Notes under the pieces: model-generated | Databases searched by the model: none | What the model saw: the letters and a program-made list of their open reading frames with translations, nothing else | What the model was told of the DNA's origin: nothing | In this document: in pieces, positions 8,500 through 17,819 of the stretch | Layout: each line of letters begins with the position of its first letter | Position numbering within the stretch: the stretch's first letter is position 1 | Virus record (IMG/VR): IMGVR_UViG_3300045135_003613 | Coordinates: 1 to 52,102 of that record | Source of the DNA: a virus | Strand: one strand, 5' to 3' | DNA: 52,102 nucleotides | Position numbers and translations under genes: made by a program

Positions 8500-9036
8500 T
8501 CAAAATCCGTTGGGAATGCGCAGGATGTTGCGTTCATCCGCGTTCTGGGAGGTGCCATCCACGCGCCAATCGGCGGTGAAAAAGTCCCAGTAGAGTTTCT
8601 CGACCCCGCCGAAATGCAGCTCGTAATGCAGGATTTCCGAGATTGAATAATCAAACCCCTGCATTTCACCGCGCTGGAAGGCTTCCGGATTTGCCGCCCC
8701 AAGCCGGCCTTCAAGCACGGCTTTCGCCTCAATGGCCTCGCCCGTACGTTTCGAACGGATCGAGCCATAGGCGGTGAACTTCTTGCGCGAGGCAGCGCCC
8801 AGTCCGAACTGGGTCAGAAGATCTGGGTCCCAGCCCGCCAGCTTGAAGCTCGCTTCAAGCTTCTGAATGCCGACGGCCACCTCGATCTGCACCCGCGAGC
8901 CGCCCGGGTGATAATCCTGAAAGCTTTCTTGCAGATTGGGCAGCTGCAATTCGGTCAATGTCAGGTGTTTCGAGGCCGTCGGGTCCTCATCGCCGCAAAA
9001 GAGGTTTGCGGCTTCCATGATGTAGATATTGCTCAT
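8500..9036 (-). CDS. Major tail tube protein (P2 gpFII family)
   Basis: The 178-residue protein matches the P2 gpFII family: it starts MSNIYIMEAANLFCGDED, where an N-terminal MEAANLF is characteristic, and contains TLTELQLPNLQESFQDYHPG at about 26-45. Hexameric rings stack into the inner tube of the contractile tail. A strong GAGAGGAGC ribosome site precedes ATG 9036, and the sheath gene is immediately upstream, as in P2. Confidence 0.9.
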   Translation of the reverse strand: MSNIYIMEAANLFCGDEDPTASKHLTLTELQLPNLQESFQDYHPGGSRVQIEVAVGIQKLEASFKLAGWDPDLLTQFGLGAASRKKFTAYGSIRSKRTGEAIEAKAVLEGRLGAANPEAFQRGEMQGFDYSISEILHYELHFGGVEKLYWDFFTADWRVDGTSQNADERNILRIPNGF

Positions 9037-9047
9037 GTGGGCTCCTC

Positions 9048-10295
9048 TCAGCCGGTGATGGTGCCGACCTGCGCCAGCAGGTCATCAAGCAGCGCATCGA
9101 GCGCCGGGCGGTAGCGGGCGGATTGAATGCCGAGATAGCGCAGCACCGGCGCCTCTTCCGCGGCAAAGCTGACGGTGAAGCGGCCCTGGCGCAGTTCCTC
9201 GGGCGTGTTCTGATCGCGGGTGAACTTCAGCTCAAAGCCCAGAATGTCGCCATCGGCCTTGAGGTTGCGAAGCCCCGTTTCCATCGTGTTCAGGATCGCT
9301 TGGATGGTTTGGCCGGTGACATTGAAGCGGCCGAGATAGAAGCGCAGGGTCCGGAGCAGCATCAGATGGATGAAGTCCCGCCCGCGCGTGACATTGTAGA
9401 ACCGCCAAAGATCATCCTCCCCGGCATTGTCGGTCCCGACGAAAATGAAACCGCCTTGACCGATGGCGCTTTCGACGCCCATTTCTCCGCGCAGGATCAC
9501 GCCGATATTGGCCGATAGCAGGCGCTGCCCCTCGGTCGCGCCATCCGTCAGGGAAAAGTTGATCGGACGAGAGGGTCCCACAATCCCCTGCACGGGCTGG
9601 TTGGCCCAGGAGTGGAACGGCCGGCCCTGCTTTTCGTGGTCACGGCGCACGCCAATGCCGATGATGGCTGGCGATGAGGGTTGGACCACACTCACGCCCT
9701 CAGCGTAAACCTTCACCGCCGGATCGATGGGGATGAGCCGTGATGAGGAAATCGTCTCGCGCCAATCGATGGCGTCTTGCTCGGATGTCCCTGGGCCATC
9801 GACCACCGCATGGGCGAGGAGCTTTTCGCAGATTGGCGGCAGCGCGGCGCAAACCGGGTTCGCCTCGGCACCTGTGCGCTGGCTGGTGAACCCAGGTGCG
9901 CAAAGGAGCCGCGGGATCATGCCAATCTCGGGGCCCGCGCGCAGGAAGGCCGAAAGACCCGTCAGCGCACCATCGCCCACGACATTGGCAATCGTTGCCA
10001 AAGTATCGACGCCGTCTTCGACACGGACCAAGACCACCTTGGCGGCAACTTGGAATTCGCCGAGCTGCGCGTTCAAGAGCACCAGCGCGTCTTTGAGCGT
10101 GCCGGCGTCCCCGAGCGCGGTCAGCTTAGCCGCATCGTCAGAATAGAGAAACACGGGCGTGTAAGCGGGAAAGACAGATGCATCCGCATCCGGCGCGGTG
10201 CCAATGATGCCGACCACCGACATATCACTCCAGACCGGTGGGCGCGGTTCATTGTCGATCCGCGTGATCGAAATCCCGAAAGTCGGGTCGGACAT
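9048..10295 (-). CDS. Tail sheath protein (P2 gpFI family)
   Basis: The 415-residue product has the phage tail-sheath fold: N-terminal MSDPTFGISITRIDNEPRPP, the standard SVVGIIGTAPDADASVFP entry, and a C-terminal domain with FYNVTRGRDFIHLMLLRTL and FRLT-like strands. This identifies a contractile, myovirus-type tail. The sheath contracts on adsorption to drive the tube through the envelope. AAGGAGGGAC precedes ATG 10295. The last 40 residues (DALLDDLLAQVGTITG) correspond to the interlocking C-terminal arm. Confidence 0.92.
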   Translation of the reverse strand: MSDPTFGISITRIDNEPRPPVWSDMSVVGIIGTAPDADASVFPAYTPVFLYSDDAAKLTALGDAGTLKDALVLLNAQLGEFQVAAKVVLVRVEDGVDTLATIANVVGDGALTGLSAFLRAGPEIGMIPRLLCAPGFTSQRTGAEANPVCAALPPICEKLLAHAVVDGPGTSEQDAIDWRETISSSRLIPIDPAVKVYAEGVSVVQPSSPAIIGIGVRRDHEKQGRPFHSWANQPVQGIVGPSRPINFSLTDGATEGQRLLSANIGVILRGEMGVESAIGQGGFIFVGTDNAGEDDLWRFYNVTRGRDFIHLMLLRTLRFYLGRFNVTGQTIQAILNTMETGLRNLKADGDILGFELKFTRDQNTPEELRQGRFTVSFAAEEAPVLRYLGIQSARYRPALDALLDDLLAQVGTITG

Positions 10296-10335
10296 GGCTG
10301 TCCCTCCTTGAAATTGTTAGGGCAAAAGGCGCGGA

Positions 10336-11142
10336 TCAGTAGGACCCGCAATCCACCGTGGTGATCTGGGCTTGCAATCCATCGAGCGTGCTTTGCAGGT
10401 TTGAAACCTGGGCAATCGTGTGCCCGTGGCTACTGGCCGCCTTGCTGGCAAGTTGGGCCGTGAGCGTCGGAATGTCACCGATCCCGAGCGCCACGGTGCC
10501 GGTTTGACCATTCACCGAGGACACTGGGCCATTGGCGAGCACGCTTTCAGCGACCGCCGCTGCATCAGCAGCATCTTGCGCCGCCTGCTGGGCCAGAAGC
10601 AGCGTGTTGGCCACATTGGCGGCGGCCTCGATCAGGGCCGTCGCGAGACCCGCGCTTGCGGAAATCACCCAGTCATTGTGTTGGGCGGCCCCGATATTGC
10701 CATGAATGGCGACAACCTCACCTGCGAGCCCACCGTTTTCGCGCGCATACGCGGCCACCCGAAACACCGCCCAATCGTTCAGGCTGTCCGTGCTGCCGCG
10801 GGAGATGACCACATAGGGCGTGGGCGCAAAGAGCGCGCGCGCCGGCGTGTCATCGATTTCAAAAGTGGTCTCTAGCCCGACCGCAAGCGTCAGCGGCGTC
10901 GCTGATGTGGCCACCAGAAACCCGTTTTCTGCGGCCGCAGATGCTGTGGCCAGCGCAGGGCCCAAGACCTCATTCACCCGGGTCAGGCCAAGCGTGACCA
11001 GATTGTCGGTCGCCGTGCCGATCTGCGCGAGCTGGGTATTCAGTTCCGCGAGGCTTTCTGCAATCAGGCGATAGCGGCGGTTGAAAAAATCCCGATCGAG
11101 GTCCTGATTGTCACGCACGCGTAGGTCTTCAAACCTCAGCAT
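10336..11142 (-). CDS. Putative tail fibre or baseplate-attached protein
   Basis: A 268-residue protein of unknown fold. The middle is Ala-rich and helical (about residues 165-210, probable coiled coil). It also contains SSVNGQTGTVALGIGDIP at about 215-232; this VNGQTG-VxL motif is frequent in trimeric phage tail fibres. The last 20 residues include the SHGHTIAQVSNLQ segment, with a His-rich turn as in fibre tips. Placed between the sheath and the tail I/fibre genes, it is best read as a side or short tail fibre. Identity of the receptor target is not visible. Confidence 0.55.
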   Translation of the reverse strand: MLRFEDLRVRDNQDLDRDFFNRRYRLIAESLAELNTQLAQIGTATDNLVTLGLTRVNEVLGPALATASAAAENGFLVATSATPLTLAVGLETTFEIDDTPARALFAPTPYVVISRGSTDSLNDWAVFRVAAYARENGGLAGEVVAIHGNIGAAQHNDWVISASAGLATALIEAAANVANTLLLAQQAAQDAADAAAVAESVLANGPVSSVNGQTGTVALGIGDIPTLTAQLASKAASSHGHTIAQVSNLQSTLDGLQAQITTVDCGSY

Positions 11143-11317
11143 GGCGTAAGCCTTTCTTCAGAGGCTCGGATGTCGCGATGGCCTCGGGATGATCTGCCGA
11201 TAAGCTGTCGAAGATTGCCGCTGTGACGGTATACCGCGCGCCCGGCCGAAACCGCGCGCCGGCAAATTCAAGGGGACGGTTCACCGTCACCCGGTAATGG
11301 GTCGGTTTGGAGGCCAT
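11129..11317 (-). CDS. Small phage protein, 62 aa
   Basis: A 62-residue ORF (MASKPTHYRVTVNRPLEFAG) overlapping the start of the fibre gene by 14 nt, with a GGAAGGAC ribosome site before ATG 11317. It resembles the small hypothetical proteins that often precede tail-fibre genes in alphaproteobacterial prophages; the fold of RVTVNRPLEFAGARFRPGARYTV is strand-rich. No function is recognised. Confidence 0.55.
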   Translation of the reverse strand: MASKPTHYRVTVNRPLEFAGARFRPGARYTVTAAIFDSLSADHPEAIATSEPLKKGLRHAEV

Positions 11318-11339
11318 GAGATGTCCTTCCTTTATGGGA

Positions 11340-13646
11340 TCAGCATTGTGCGTATTCGATCAACTCGCTGACGAGGAACGGCAGTGCCGCGCTGACGGTC
11401 GAGCCCACGATCTTGACGGCGTAGGTGCTGACCGAGGTCACATTGAAGATGGAGGTCCGCCGCACCGTGCCATCAGCCAAGATCACATCTTCAACCACAT
11501 TGGCCGCCTCGGTGCCGGTAAGACCCACCCCGGTCAGCAATGTGACTGTGCAATCGTGGTTTGCCTCTTCGAAATGCTGCAGATCGGTGACCACCTTGAC
11601 GCTGGTTGTGGGCGAGCCAAGCGTGCGCGCCTCCGAGACCCAGGTAAAGGCCGTCTTGGGCCGCGTGGCAACCGCCTGCGATCCGGTCAGTCCAAATCCC
11701 GGCATCAGGTCCGTCGTTCCCGTCAGCGTCACCCGCAGCGGCAAGATGGCGGGCAAGCCCGATAGATCCGGACCATTGGCCTCGCCATCGAGCGCCACCC
11801 AGGCCCCGTTCACCTGCACCTCGATATCGGTGCGGCAGGCGGGCGGGATCACGCCTGGATGCAAAACATCGAGATCGAGGATGCCGCCCGCAAGTTGCAG
11901 TGCCGTCAGTTCCACCGAGAGCCGCGTGCGCTCGAAGCGGGCAAAGTATAGCCGCATTTTCATGTCATCGACGAGATTGCCCGCGAAAAAGGCGCCGTCC
12001 GTCGAGACAAAGAAGGTGCCTTGCACCACCCCGTTGTCGGTATTGGTCATGGCGACATAATGATCGCCCGTGGTGACCAGCACGATGGCGTAGCGCCGGC
12101 CCGCTGTCAGGAAGGTCGGCGTGATCGGGAGTTTGGTTTCCACCAGTGACGGCAAGCCCACTTCCGTTGAAATCGCCCCCACCTGAATGTCGAGCACCGG
12201 AAGGGTCGTGCGCGAGATAACCCGCGACAGATCCGGCATGCCGAAGGCGGTCTCGGTGACCAGCACCGTCACATCGCCTGCCGCAGCCTTGCGCGAGAAA
12301 TAAAGCCCCACCTGGCTCAGCCAGCCATCTTGCGAGTTCAGGAATGTTTGCGCAACTTGCTGACCATTGATCGTGGCTGTGGTGGTGACGCGGTCCCAGT
12401 ATTGCTCCTCGTAAGTATCGATCCAGAAGCGGCGCACCCGGATCCAATGCACATTGCCATTGGGTACCCGCGCGCCGTTGGGCATGCGGTCCGGTAGGCC
12501 ATTGGTGACCTCCCAGGTCTCGCCCGCGCGGCGGAAGACATTGCCCGCGAGATCATAGGTGCCCTGGCGCCACCAGCGACTGTTGGTGCAAACCACCATG
12601 GAATTGCCATAGCGCCGCCGTGTGCGGGCGCGCGTGAGCTGGCGGATGTCTGTGGTCTCGAAGGTGTATTGAGCCAGCCGCGTTTCAGACGCGTAGCCCG
12701 TCAGATCAAGCCGGACGCCATGGGCGTATTTGGGCAAAACAAAGCCGCTGCTGTTGGCGATATAGACATTGTTGGGGTTCAGAAGCGCGAGTTCCGAGGT
12801 TTCCGCCCCAGCCCGCGGGAAGCGAATGCCTTCCTCGACCACCGCGTCGAAATCCGGGTGGTCGATGTTCGACCCCTCCGCCGTCAGGAAATGATTGGTG
12901 CCATAGTAGATATAGGCCCCCGGCGCATAGACCTCGGTGCGCAACTCATCGAGCTGTTCGGTCAGTTCCACAATCTCGGTCTTGGTCGCATACCCCGCGA
13001 GCCGATCCGCCAGGGCCGACAGGTCCGTGCGCAGCGTATCCACCTGACCGCTGATCTGCCCGCGCCAGTTTTCCAGGGCGATCGTGCGGTTGGCGACATT
13101 GCGCAGGTTCGGGAGTTGCGTCGCCTGCCATTGCTCAATCGCGACCACGCCGGAGGTGTCGAGAAGCACATAGGCGATGACCGTGACATTGGCATCTGTC
13201 GCCGGATAGCTCGGGTCTGGCCCTTCGGTGCCCGCCACCGTCGAAATCTCCGCGCGGCGCAGGCTTTCCATCGCAACAGATTGCGGCTCGGTGGTGCCCG
13301 TTTGTGCATCGATCAAAAAATCCCGCGGCTGGATGTCCGTCTCAACCTCCTGGCCGAAGCTAACAATCGCCACGCGTTTACGCGTCACCAGTGGCAGCAC
13401 GTTGAAGAGATCAACGATGATGTCCTCGCTGCGCACATAAACGGCGCCACCTGCGTACAGCCGGCCTGCAGAGAGCGTGAGTTCCGTGGCTGCCGTCTTG
13501 GTGGCGGAAAACCCGGAATAGGCTTTGCCGGCCTCAAGCGCGTCGCGCACGATATGATCCATCGAGGCGCGGCCAAAATCCTGCATGTTGTTGAGATCGG
13601 CGGATTGCAGCTCCTGCCGATCGCGGTAGATGACGGTGCGTTCCAT
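11340..13646 (-). CDS. Large tail/baseplate-associated protein, 768 aa
   Basis: This is the second-largest tail gene. The N-terminus, MERTVIYRDRQELQSADLNN, and the next 130 residues resemble the DUF4815-type head of phage tail proteins. A predicted coiled-coil or helical stretch near residues 190-240 (NWRGQISGQVDTLRTDLSAL) separates it from a strand-rich C-terminal part that would be a receptor-binding or fibre region. AGAGGTC lies before ATG 13646, and the gene is 3 nt past the stop of gpI. Its position between I and the fibre gene suggests a side-tail fibre or baseplate collar. The exact function is not established. Confidence 0.6.
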   Translation of the reverse strand: MERTVIYRDRQELQSADLNNMQDFGRASMDHIVRDALEAGKAYSGFSATKTAATELTLSAGRLYAGGAVYVRSEDIIVDLFNVLPLVTRKRVAIVSFGQEVETDIQPRDFLIDAQTGTTEPQSVAMESLRRAEISTVAGTEGPDPSYPATDANVTVIAYVLLDTSGVVAIEQWQATQLPNLRNVANRTIALENWRGQISGQVDTLRTDLSALADRLAGYATKTEIVELTEQLDELRTEVYAPGAYIYYGTNHFLTAEGSNIDHPDFDAVVEEGIRFPRAGAETSELALLNPNNVYIANSSGFVLPKYAHGVRLDLTGYASETRLAQYTFETTDIRQLTRARTRRRYGNSMVVCTNSRWWRQGTYDLAGNVFRRAGETWEVTNGLPDRMPNGARVPNGNVHWIRVRRFWIDTYEEQYWDRVTTTATINGQQVAQTFLNSQDGWLSQVGLYFSRKAAAGDVTVLVTETAFGMPDLSRVISRTTLPVLDIQVGAISTEVGLPSLVETKLPITPTFLTAGRRYAIVLVTTGDHYVAMTNTDNGVVQGTFFVSTDGAFFAGNLVDDMKMRLYFARFERTRLSVELTALQLAGGILDLDVLHPGVIPPACRTDIEVQVNGAWVALDGEANGPDLSGLPAILPLRVTLTGTTDLMPGFGLTGSQAVATRPKTAFTWVSEARTLGSPTTSVKVVTDLQHFEEANHDCTVTLLTGVGLTGTEAANVVEDVILADGTVRRTSIFNVTSVSTYAVKIVGSTVSAALPFLVSELIEYAQC

Positions 13647-13649
13647 GGA

Positions 13650-14909
13650 TCAGACCTCTGTCAATGCGCCGAGCGTGATGTCTCCCACGGCACGGCGGTC
13701 GCCCGGTCGCGGCACGCGCCAGGTCTTTGTGTTGATCAGGACCTTGTCCCGGAGCGATTTGGTGACCATCACCGCCGCGCGCGCATCGGCGACGGGCTTG
13801 GTGCTGGCGGCCACGACATAGCCATTGACGAACCGGCCCGCCGTCCGCGGGTGACGCCGGCCTTTGATGCGGGTCAGCACCTCGGACGTATAGGGCGGCA
13901 TCCCAAGGCGGGTGTAGCCGAGATGGGTGGAGCGCTTGCGCTCATCGAGCACGCGGTCCGGGTCGTGAATGTGCCAGCGGTCGTAGAGATGCCGCCAGGC
14001 GATTGTTTCCGGCAGGCAGGCGCCAGAGACACGCTGCCCCGGGCCTCCCGGAAACAGGGACGTCGCCTGCTGCGGGTGTTGTTCAGCGACCTGCTGCGGA
14101 CGCACGTCGATCAGATCGCCCTTGGGCAAGACCGTCGTGTATTGTTCCCGGCCCAGCCGATAGCTGTAGGTCGCATCGCGTGGGATACGGACAATCCGCT
14201 GGCGCACTCCTATATCGTCGATCATGAACGCCTGCGCTTTCGGCCGATCGCCGAGATGAATGGCCGCTGTGGGCTTCGGCGCCAGCACCACCTCGTCATA
14301 GGAAATCGCGTTGAAGCCCCCAACGCGTTCTGGGGTCACCCTGCGAACCGTCAGATCAGTCTCTGCGCCACGGTTGTAGAGCTTGGCCGTGCGGATGTAT
14401 TTGGTTTCAGTAATCGAGACCGGATTATTTGGCCCCGCGAAGGCCGTGCCCGGGCCGTCCGGCGCCGACAGAAACCGGGTGTTCCGGCCGGAAACACCCC
14501 GGGCAACGAAGGGATAGATGCGCAGTTGCGCGAAACGATCGAGGTAAGCCGCCCGTTCCGTCTCGGTCAGCGCCTTCGACAGATAGGTCTTCGCCGGCGG
14601 CACGATGAAGCGCCGCGCTTCCGCGCCCATGACGGTAAGGGCTTCAGCGATCGCGGTTTGGGTGCCCTTGATCGCATGAAACGGCAGCGAGCGCGCCGTC
14701 CGGGCGCGTTTTTTCTCCTCTGGCCAATCTTTGTCCCAGAGGTCGACCGATAGTCCCCAGGCGAGCCAAGGCAGATAAGGTGCCGGGACGGCATGGGGCT
14801 GGACGAGTTCACGCAGGCCGATGGGCAGGTCAGCGATGCGCCCCCCGGTGAGATCGGCAGCCTCCTCGAAGGAAGTTCGGGTGTCGGGCAGCAGGGTTTC
14901 TTGGGCCAT
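13650..14909 (-). CDS. Phage tail protein I (P2 gpI family) with C-terminal extension
   Basis: The first 200 residues match P2 gpI, a baseplate wedge protein: SFEEAADLTGGRIADLPIGL, then YLPWLAWGLSVDLWDKDWPE, the family's diagnostic W-rich segment. At 419 residues it is about twice the P2 length (around 176). The extra ~220 residues (VSGRNTRFLSAPDGPGTAFA onward) have no obvious match and could attach a fibre. It stands between baseplate J and the 768-residue fibre-like gene. Confidence 0.87.
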   Translation of the reverse strand: MAQETLLPDTRTSFEEAADLTGGRIADLPIGLRELVQPHAVPAPYLPWLAWGLSVDLWDKDWPEEKKRARTARSLPFHAIKGTQTAIAEALTVMGAEARRFIVPPAKTYLSKALTETERAAYLDRFAQLRIYPFVARGVSGRNTRFLSAPDGPGTAFAGPNNPVSITETKYIRTAKLYNRGAETDLTVRRVTPERVGGFNAISYDEVVLAPKPTAAIHLGDRPKAQAFMIDDIGVRQRIVRIPRDATYSYRLGREQYTTVLPKGDLIDVRPQQVAEQHPQQATSLFPGGPGQRVSGACLPETIAWRHLYDRWHIHDPDRVLDERKRSTHLGYTRLGMPPYTSEVLTRIKGRRHPRTAGRFVNGYVVAASTKPVADARAAVMVTKSLRDKVLINTKTWRVPRPGDRRAVGDITLGALTEV

Positions 14910-14920
14910 CAGCGGCGCTC

Positions 14921-15808
14921 CTACGCGTCGCGCAGATCCGCGACCGTGATGGTTATGGCCTCTAGGTCATAGACCTCGGTCGGCCCCAGAACGAGGTCCT
15001 CTGCCGGCGAGATCAGGTCCACGGAATGTACGCCTTCTTGGTGTAGTTTCGAGAAGATGGCCGAGCGGCGCAGGTTCATGCCCAGCATACGGTTTGTTTC
15101 TACCCAGGTGGTCAGCGCTGTGAGCGCGCGATCGCGCACCAGGTTGCCGTCTGGGCCCGGATAAAGCGTCAGCGTCGCGTTGATCTTGACCGGATGCACG
15201 GCAGGTCCCAGCACCTCGACCATGTCGGTGAGCGGCCGGACGTCATTATTTATGAGCGACAGGCGAACAGCCTCGCGCTCTTCAAGGCTTGGGACTGGGT
15301 CATCTCCTGCGCGCAACATTGTCACGCGCACCCGACCGGGCGTGGTCATGATCGCGGTGGCATCTCGCGCCCATGGGGCGGCACCAAGGGCATGATAGAC
15401 ATAGGCCCCCTCTGGCCCCGCGACCGAAAACGCATCAGGCGCAAGTTGCACCCGTCGACGCAGCCGCGCATCGTCTTCAGCGACCTGCGCCCCGGTCTCG
15501 TACTCAATCTGCATCCGGGCTGTGGCAAAGAGGGCCGCCAGATGATCGAGGTTCGTGCCGTAGGCTGAGGCCAAGAGCACGGACCGGGCTGCATCATTGA
15601 TCCGCGCGCGTAGAAGAAGTTCGCGATAAGCAAAAGCCTCGATCAGCTTGCGCGCGGGCTCGCTTTCGAGTTCGATGACGCCTGCGATGTCTGGAAACCG
15701 CACGACCAGATCGTCACGCATGTCTTTGACGATAGTCTCGTAATCCAGCGTCTCGATCACATCAGGCGGCGGCAGACCTGCCAGATTGATGGCGGTAAAT
15801 CGGCTCAT
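14921..15808 (-). CDS. Baseplate assembly protein J (gp47 family)
   Basis: The 295-residue protein is the baseplate J/gp47 wedge component: N-terminal MSRFTAINLAGLPPPDVIET is the classic alphaproteobacterial J start, and the core includes YGTNLDHLAALFATAR. It connects W and I in the baseplate. Its ATG overlaps the W stop (ATGA at 15805-15808), so W and J are translationally coupled. Confidence 0.92.
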   Translation of the reverse strand: MSRFTAINLAGLPPPDVIETLDYETIVKDMRDDLVVRFPDIAGVIELESEPARKLIEAFAYRELLLRARINDAARSVLLASAYGTNLDHLAALFATARMQIEYETGAQVAEDDARLRRRVQLAPDAFSVAGPEGAYVYHALGAAPWARDATAIMTTPGRVRVTMLRAGDDPVPSLEEREAVRLSLINNDVRPLTDMVEVLGPAVHPVKINATLTLYPGPDGNLVRDRALTALTTWVETNRMLGMNLRRSAIFSKLHQEGVHSVDLISPAEDLVLGPTEVYDLEAITITVADLRDA

Positions 15809-16230
15809 GCCAGGGCCTCACGGGTTTCGATCAGGACGCCATCAGGGTTGGCATAGGCATCGACGCGGCGCGCGCCCTCCGCGGTGTAATCGCCAAACAT
15901 TGCCCGGGGGCGGTATTCGCCCTCGAGAAAGACATGCAAGGCGCCCGTCCGTGTGACCTCGACGACCTGGATGCGCGTCACCCGATAGCGCGGTTCGAAC
16001 TGCTCAATGGCCGAGGTCATCGCTGCGAAAAAGGGCGTTACCTCGTTTGGGCTGATCGTGCGCCCCATGAGATGCGGCACGAAAGAGCCATACCATTCCC
16101 GCATCACCCGGCTGCCGAACCGTGTGGTGAAGATATCATGCAGGCTTTGCACCACATGCGGCCAGCCCTCCAAAATGCGGCCCGTCGCGGCGTTCAGTCC
16201 GACCGACGGATTGGGGGAACGGCTGACCAT
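15805..16230 (-). CDS. Baseplate assembly protein W (gp25-like)
   Basis: A 141-residue GPW/gp25 family protein; the segment HDIFTTRFGSRVMREWYGS is the recognised core, with the strongly conserved GSR-x-R-x-x-YG motif. It acts as a baseplate wedge component. The last four bases overlap the J start. The ribosome site before ATG 16230 is weak, and the gene starts 9 nt after the upstream stop, so reinitiation is likely. Confidence 0.92.
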   Translation of the reverse strand: MVSRSPNPSVGLNAATGRILEGWPHVVQSLHDIFTTRFGSRVMREWYGSFVPHLMGRTISPNEVTPFFAAMTSAIEQFEPRYRVTRIQVVEVTRTGALHVFLEGEYRPRAMFGDYTAEGARRVDAYANPDGVLIETREALA

Positions 16231-16239
16231 GGTTCAGGG

Positions 16240-16452
16240 TTACTCCGAGGCCTCGGGGGTGTCGGGTTTTGTGGTCGGCCTTTCGGGCTTGGTCTGTTTG
16301 GCGGCTGGTTTGACATCCAGCGCGCGCAGAGAACCGAGGCGAACTTCGTGTTCGGCCTGTTTTTCGGTGAGCTCCAGCACGGTGCCCACGCCCGTGTTGG
16401 TCTGGCCCGCCACAAAGCGGCCGGCGGTTTCGGTGATGGCAAAACGTGGCAT
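16240..16452 (-). CDS. Small phage tail-region protein, 70 aa
   Basis: A 70-residue ORF (MPRFAITETAGRFVAGQTNT) between V and W. AAGGAC precedes ATG 16450-16452. The C-terminal 22 residues are a Lys/Pro/Thr-rich tail (AAKQTKPERPTTKPDTPEAS). No known domain. Small proteins of this type occur between gpV and gpW in alphaproteobacterial P2-like prophages. The frame is open further upstream, but only this start has a ribosome site. Confidence 0.6.
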   Translation of the reverse strand: MPRFAITETAGRFVAGQTNTGVGTVLELTEKQAEHEVRLGSLRALDVKPAAKQTKPERPTTKPDTPEASE

Positions 16453-16465
16453 GGGATCGTCCTTC

Positions 16466-17005
16466 TCAGTTTGCGGGGGTGCCGGTGACCGAAGGTCCGG
16501 AGCGCACGCCGCTGTGGATGTGGCTGTCGCCGATATTCTTGCCGTTATGGCGGGCCTGGCCGCCGGTGATTTCAACGTTGGCGCCATCAACCTTGAAACG
16601 CAATCCGCCGACGGCAATCTCGAGGCCGTCTTCGGCCAGAGTCACGGTGACATCGCCGTAACTCAGCACGTTCTGGTTCGCCGCCGTCGAAGGTGACGGG
16701 TTAGCGTTCGAATGCGTCAGCGGGACCGCGACCGCCTGCTGGAAATCCCCGTTCGGCGACATCGCGGTGAACTGCTGCCCGATGCTGGGCGGTGTATGGA
16801 CCCGCAGCGCGCCGGAAAACTGAGTGTAAGGGATCCAGGGCGACAAAAACCGGCCCGACGTTCCATGTGCGGGGCCGAAGTCCAGTCGGATCCGATGAGT
16901 TTCGGTATCAACTTCAGCCACGGTGCCGTGCCGCATCATACCCGAGAAGCGGCGTTCGAGCTCGGCAATACGCGCGGCCAATTCCACCAATTCGCGGATC
17001 GCCAT
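16466..17005 (-). CDS. Baseplate assembly protein V (spike)
   Basis: The 179-residue product matches P2 gpV, the central spike: an N-terminal coiled-coil (MAIRELVELAARIAELERR), an OB-fold (VAEVDTETHRIRLDFGPAHG) and a beta-helical C-terminal part with DSHIHSGVRSGPS, whose His residues resemble the iron-binding HxH tip of spike proteins. The start at 17005 follows the upstream TGA after one base. It is the membrane-piercing point of the tail. Confidence 0.87.
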   Translation of the reverse strand: MAIRELVELAARIAELERRFSGMMRHGTVAEVDTETHRIRLDFGPAHGTSGRFLSPWIPYTQFSGALRVHTPPSIGQQFTAMSPNGDFQQAVAVPLTHSNANPSPSTAANQNVLSYGDVTVTLAEDGLEIAVGGLRFKVDGANVEITGGQARHNGKNIGDSHIHSGVRSGPSVTGTPAN

Positions 17006-17006
17006 G

Positions 17007-17819
17007 TCAGGACGCCTCCGCCGCGGTGATCGACGCATCAATTGTGGTCACACGGTCGCCTTCTTCATCGAAGATGACTGTATCCAAGGGCACTGGATCG
17101 CCTTGATCGTCGAGCGTGGGCAAAACGCCGAGCTTGTCCATGACCTCGAGTGGCACGCCCAGCATCAGCGCAGCGCTTGCCCAATCGGTGAGGCTCTCGC
17201 CTTCGATCTGCTCGCGCAGCATGGCCGCAATCGGCGCCAAAGTTTGATCGGCCTTCATCAGCGCAAGAACCTCGCCCCAGGCGGTGCCAGGCGGAATGTC
17301 CGCCCCCACCGCTGGCGTGTCGACCAGATCGCAGGTCAGAACCAGCTGCCGGGCGGCGAAACGCACACCGTTTTCCGAGGAGGCCCCGCGGCGTGACAGC
17401 CGCCGGGTCACGCGGGGGACCAGTTTCATCCAGGCGCGCGCCCAGGCACTGTCATCGCGCGTCAGCGCAGTGATGACCTGATGCTCCATCATGTCGAGCG
17501 TCAGCTCCATCCCCTCATCTGTGTGCGGAATGGCAATCGTGATCTGGCCGCCCTGACCGTCACGAGCCGGAACTTCGACCCGCGCGGCGATGGCAAGTTC
17601 TATGACCAGGTCGCAGCGCTGATGGTCGCCTACGAGATCGCGACCTGTGATGTCGGCCTCGTGCTCATCTGTCGTCAACACCAGAAGCGGCTGGCGGTTT
17701 TCGGCGATGGTCTGATCGATTGGATCTACTGCGCTGTCGAACACACGGGCGCCTGCCAAGGTCCGGTCCCGGAGCGCGCGGGCGGCCACAAGCCGCATGA
17801 CAAGGCGTGTCAGGCTCAT
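17007..17819 (-). CDS. Hypothetical phage protein, tail-head interface region, 270 aa
   Basis: A 270-residue protein (MSLTRLVMRLVAARALRDRT) of unknown fold, strongly acidic toward the C-terminus. Its last 60 residues (LGVPLEVMDKLGVLPTLDDQ onward) are hydrophilic. It overlaps its upstream neighbour by ATGA (17816-17819) and the V gene follows after 1 nt. The position, between head-completion genes and baseplate V, suggests a tail-completion or neck role such as P2 gpR/gpS, but no homology supports this. Confidence 0.5.
   Translation of the reverse strand: MSLTRLVMRLVAARALRDRTLAGARVFDSAVDPIDQTIAENRQPLLVLTTDEHEADITGRDLVGDHQRCDLVIELAIAARVEVPARDGQGGQITIAIPHTDEGMELTLDMMEHQVITALTRDDSAWARAWMKLVPRVTRRLSRRGASSENGVRFAARQLVLTCDLVDTPAVGADIPPGTAWGEVLALMKADQTLAPIAAMLREQIEGESLTDWASAALMLGVPLEVMDKLGVLPTLDDQGDPVPLDTVIFDEEGDRVTTIDASITAAEAS

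Noticed and set aside
12669-14753. 694-codon plus-strand ORF antisense to the fibre and gpI genes
   Set aside because: High-GC third codon positions leave antisense frames open; the minus-strand genes have clear homology, ribosome sites and coupling, and the antisense protein is Arg/His-rich without domain likeness.
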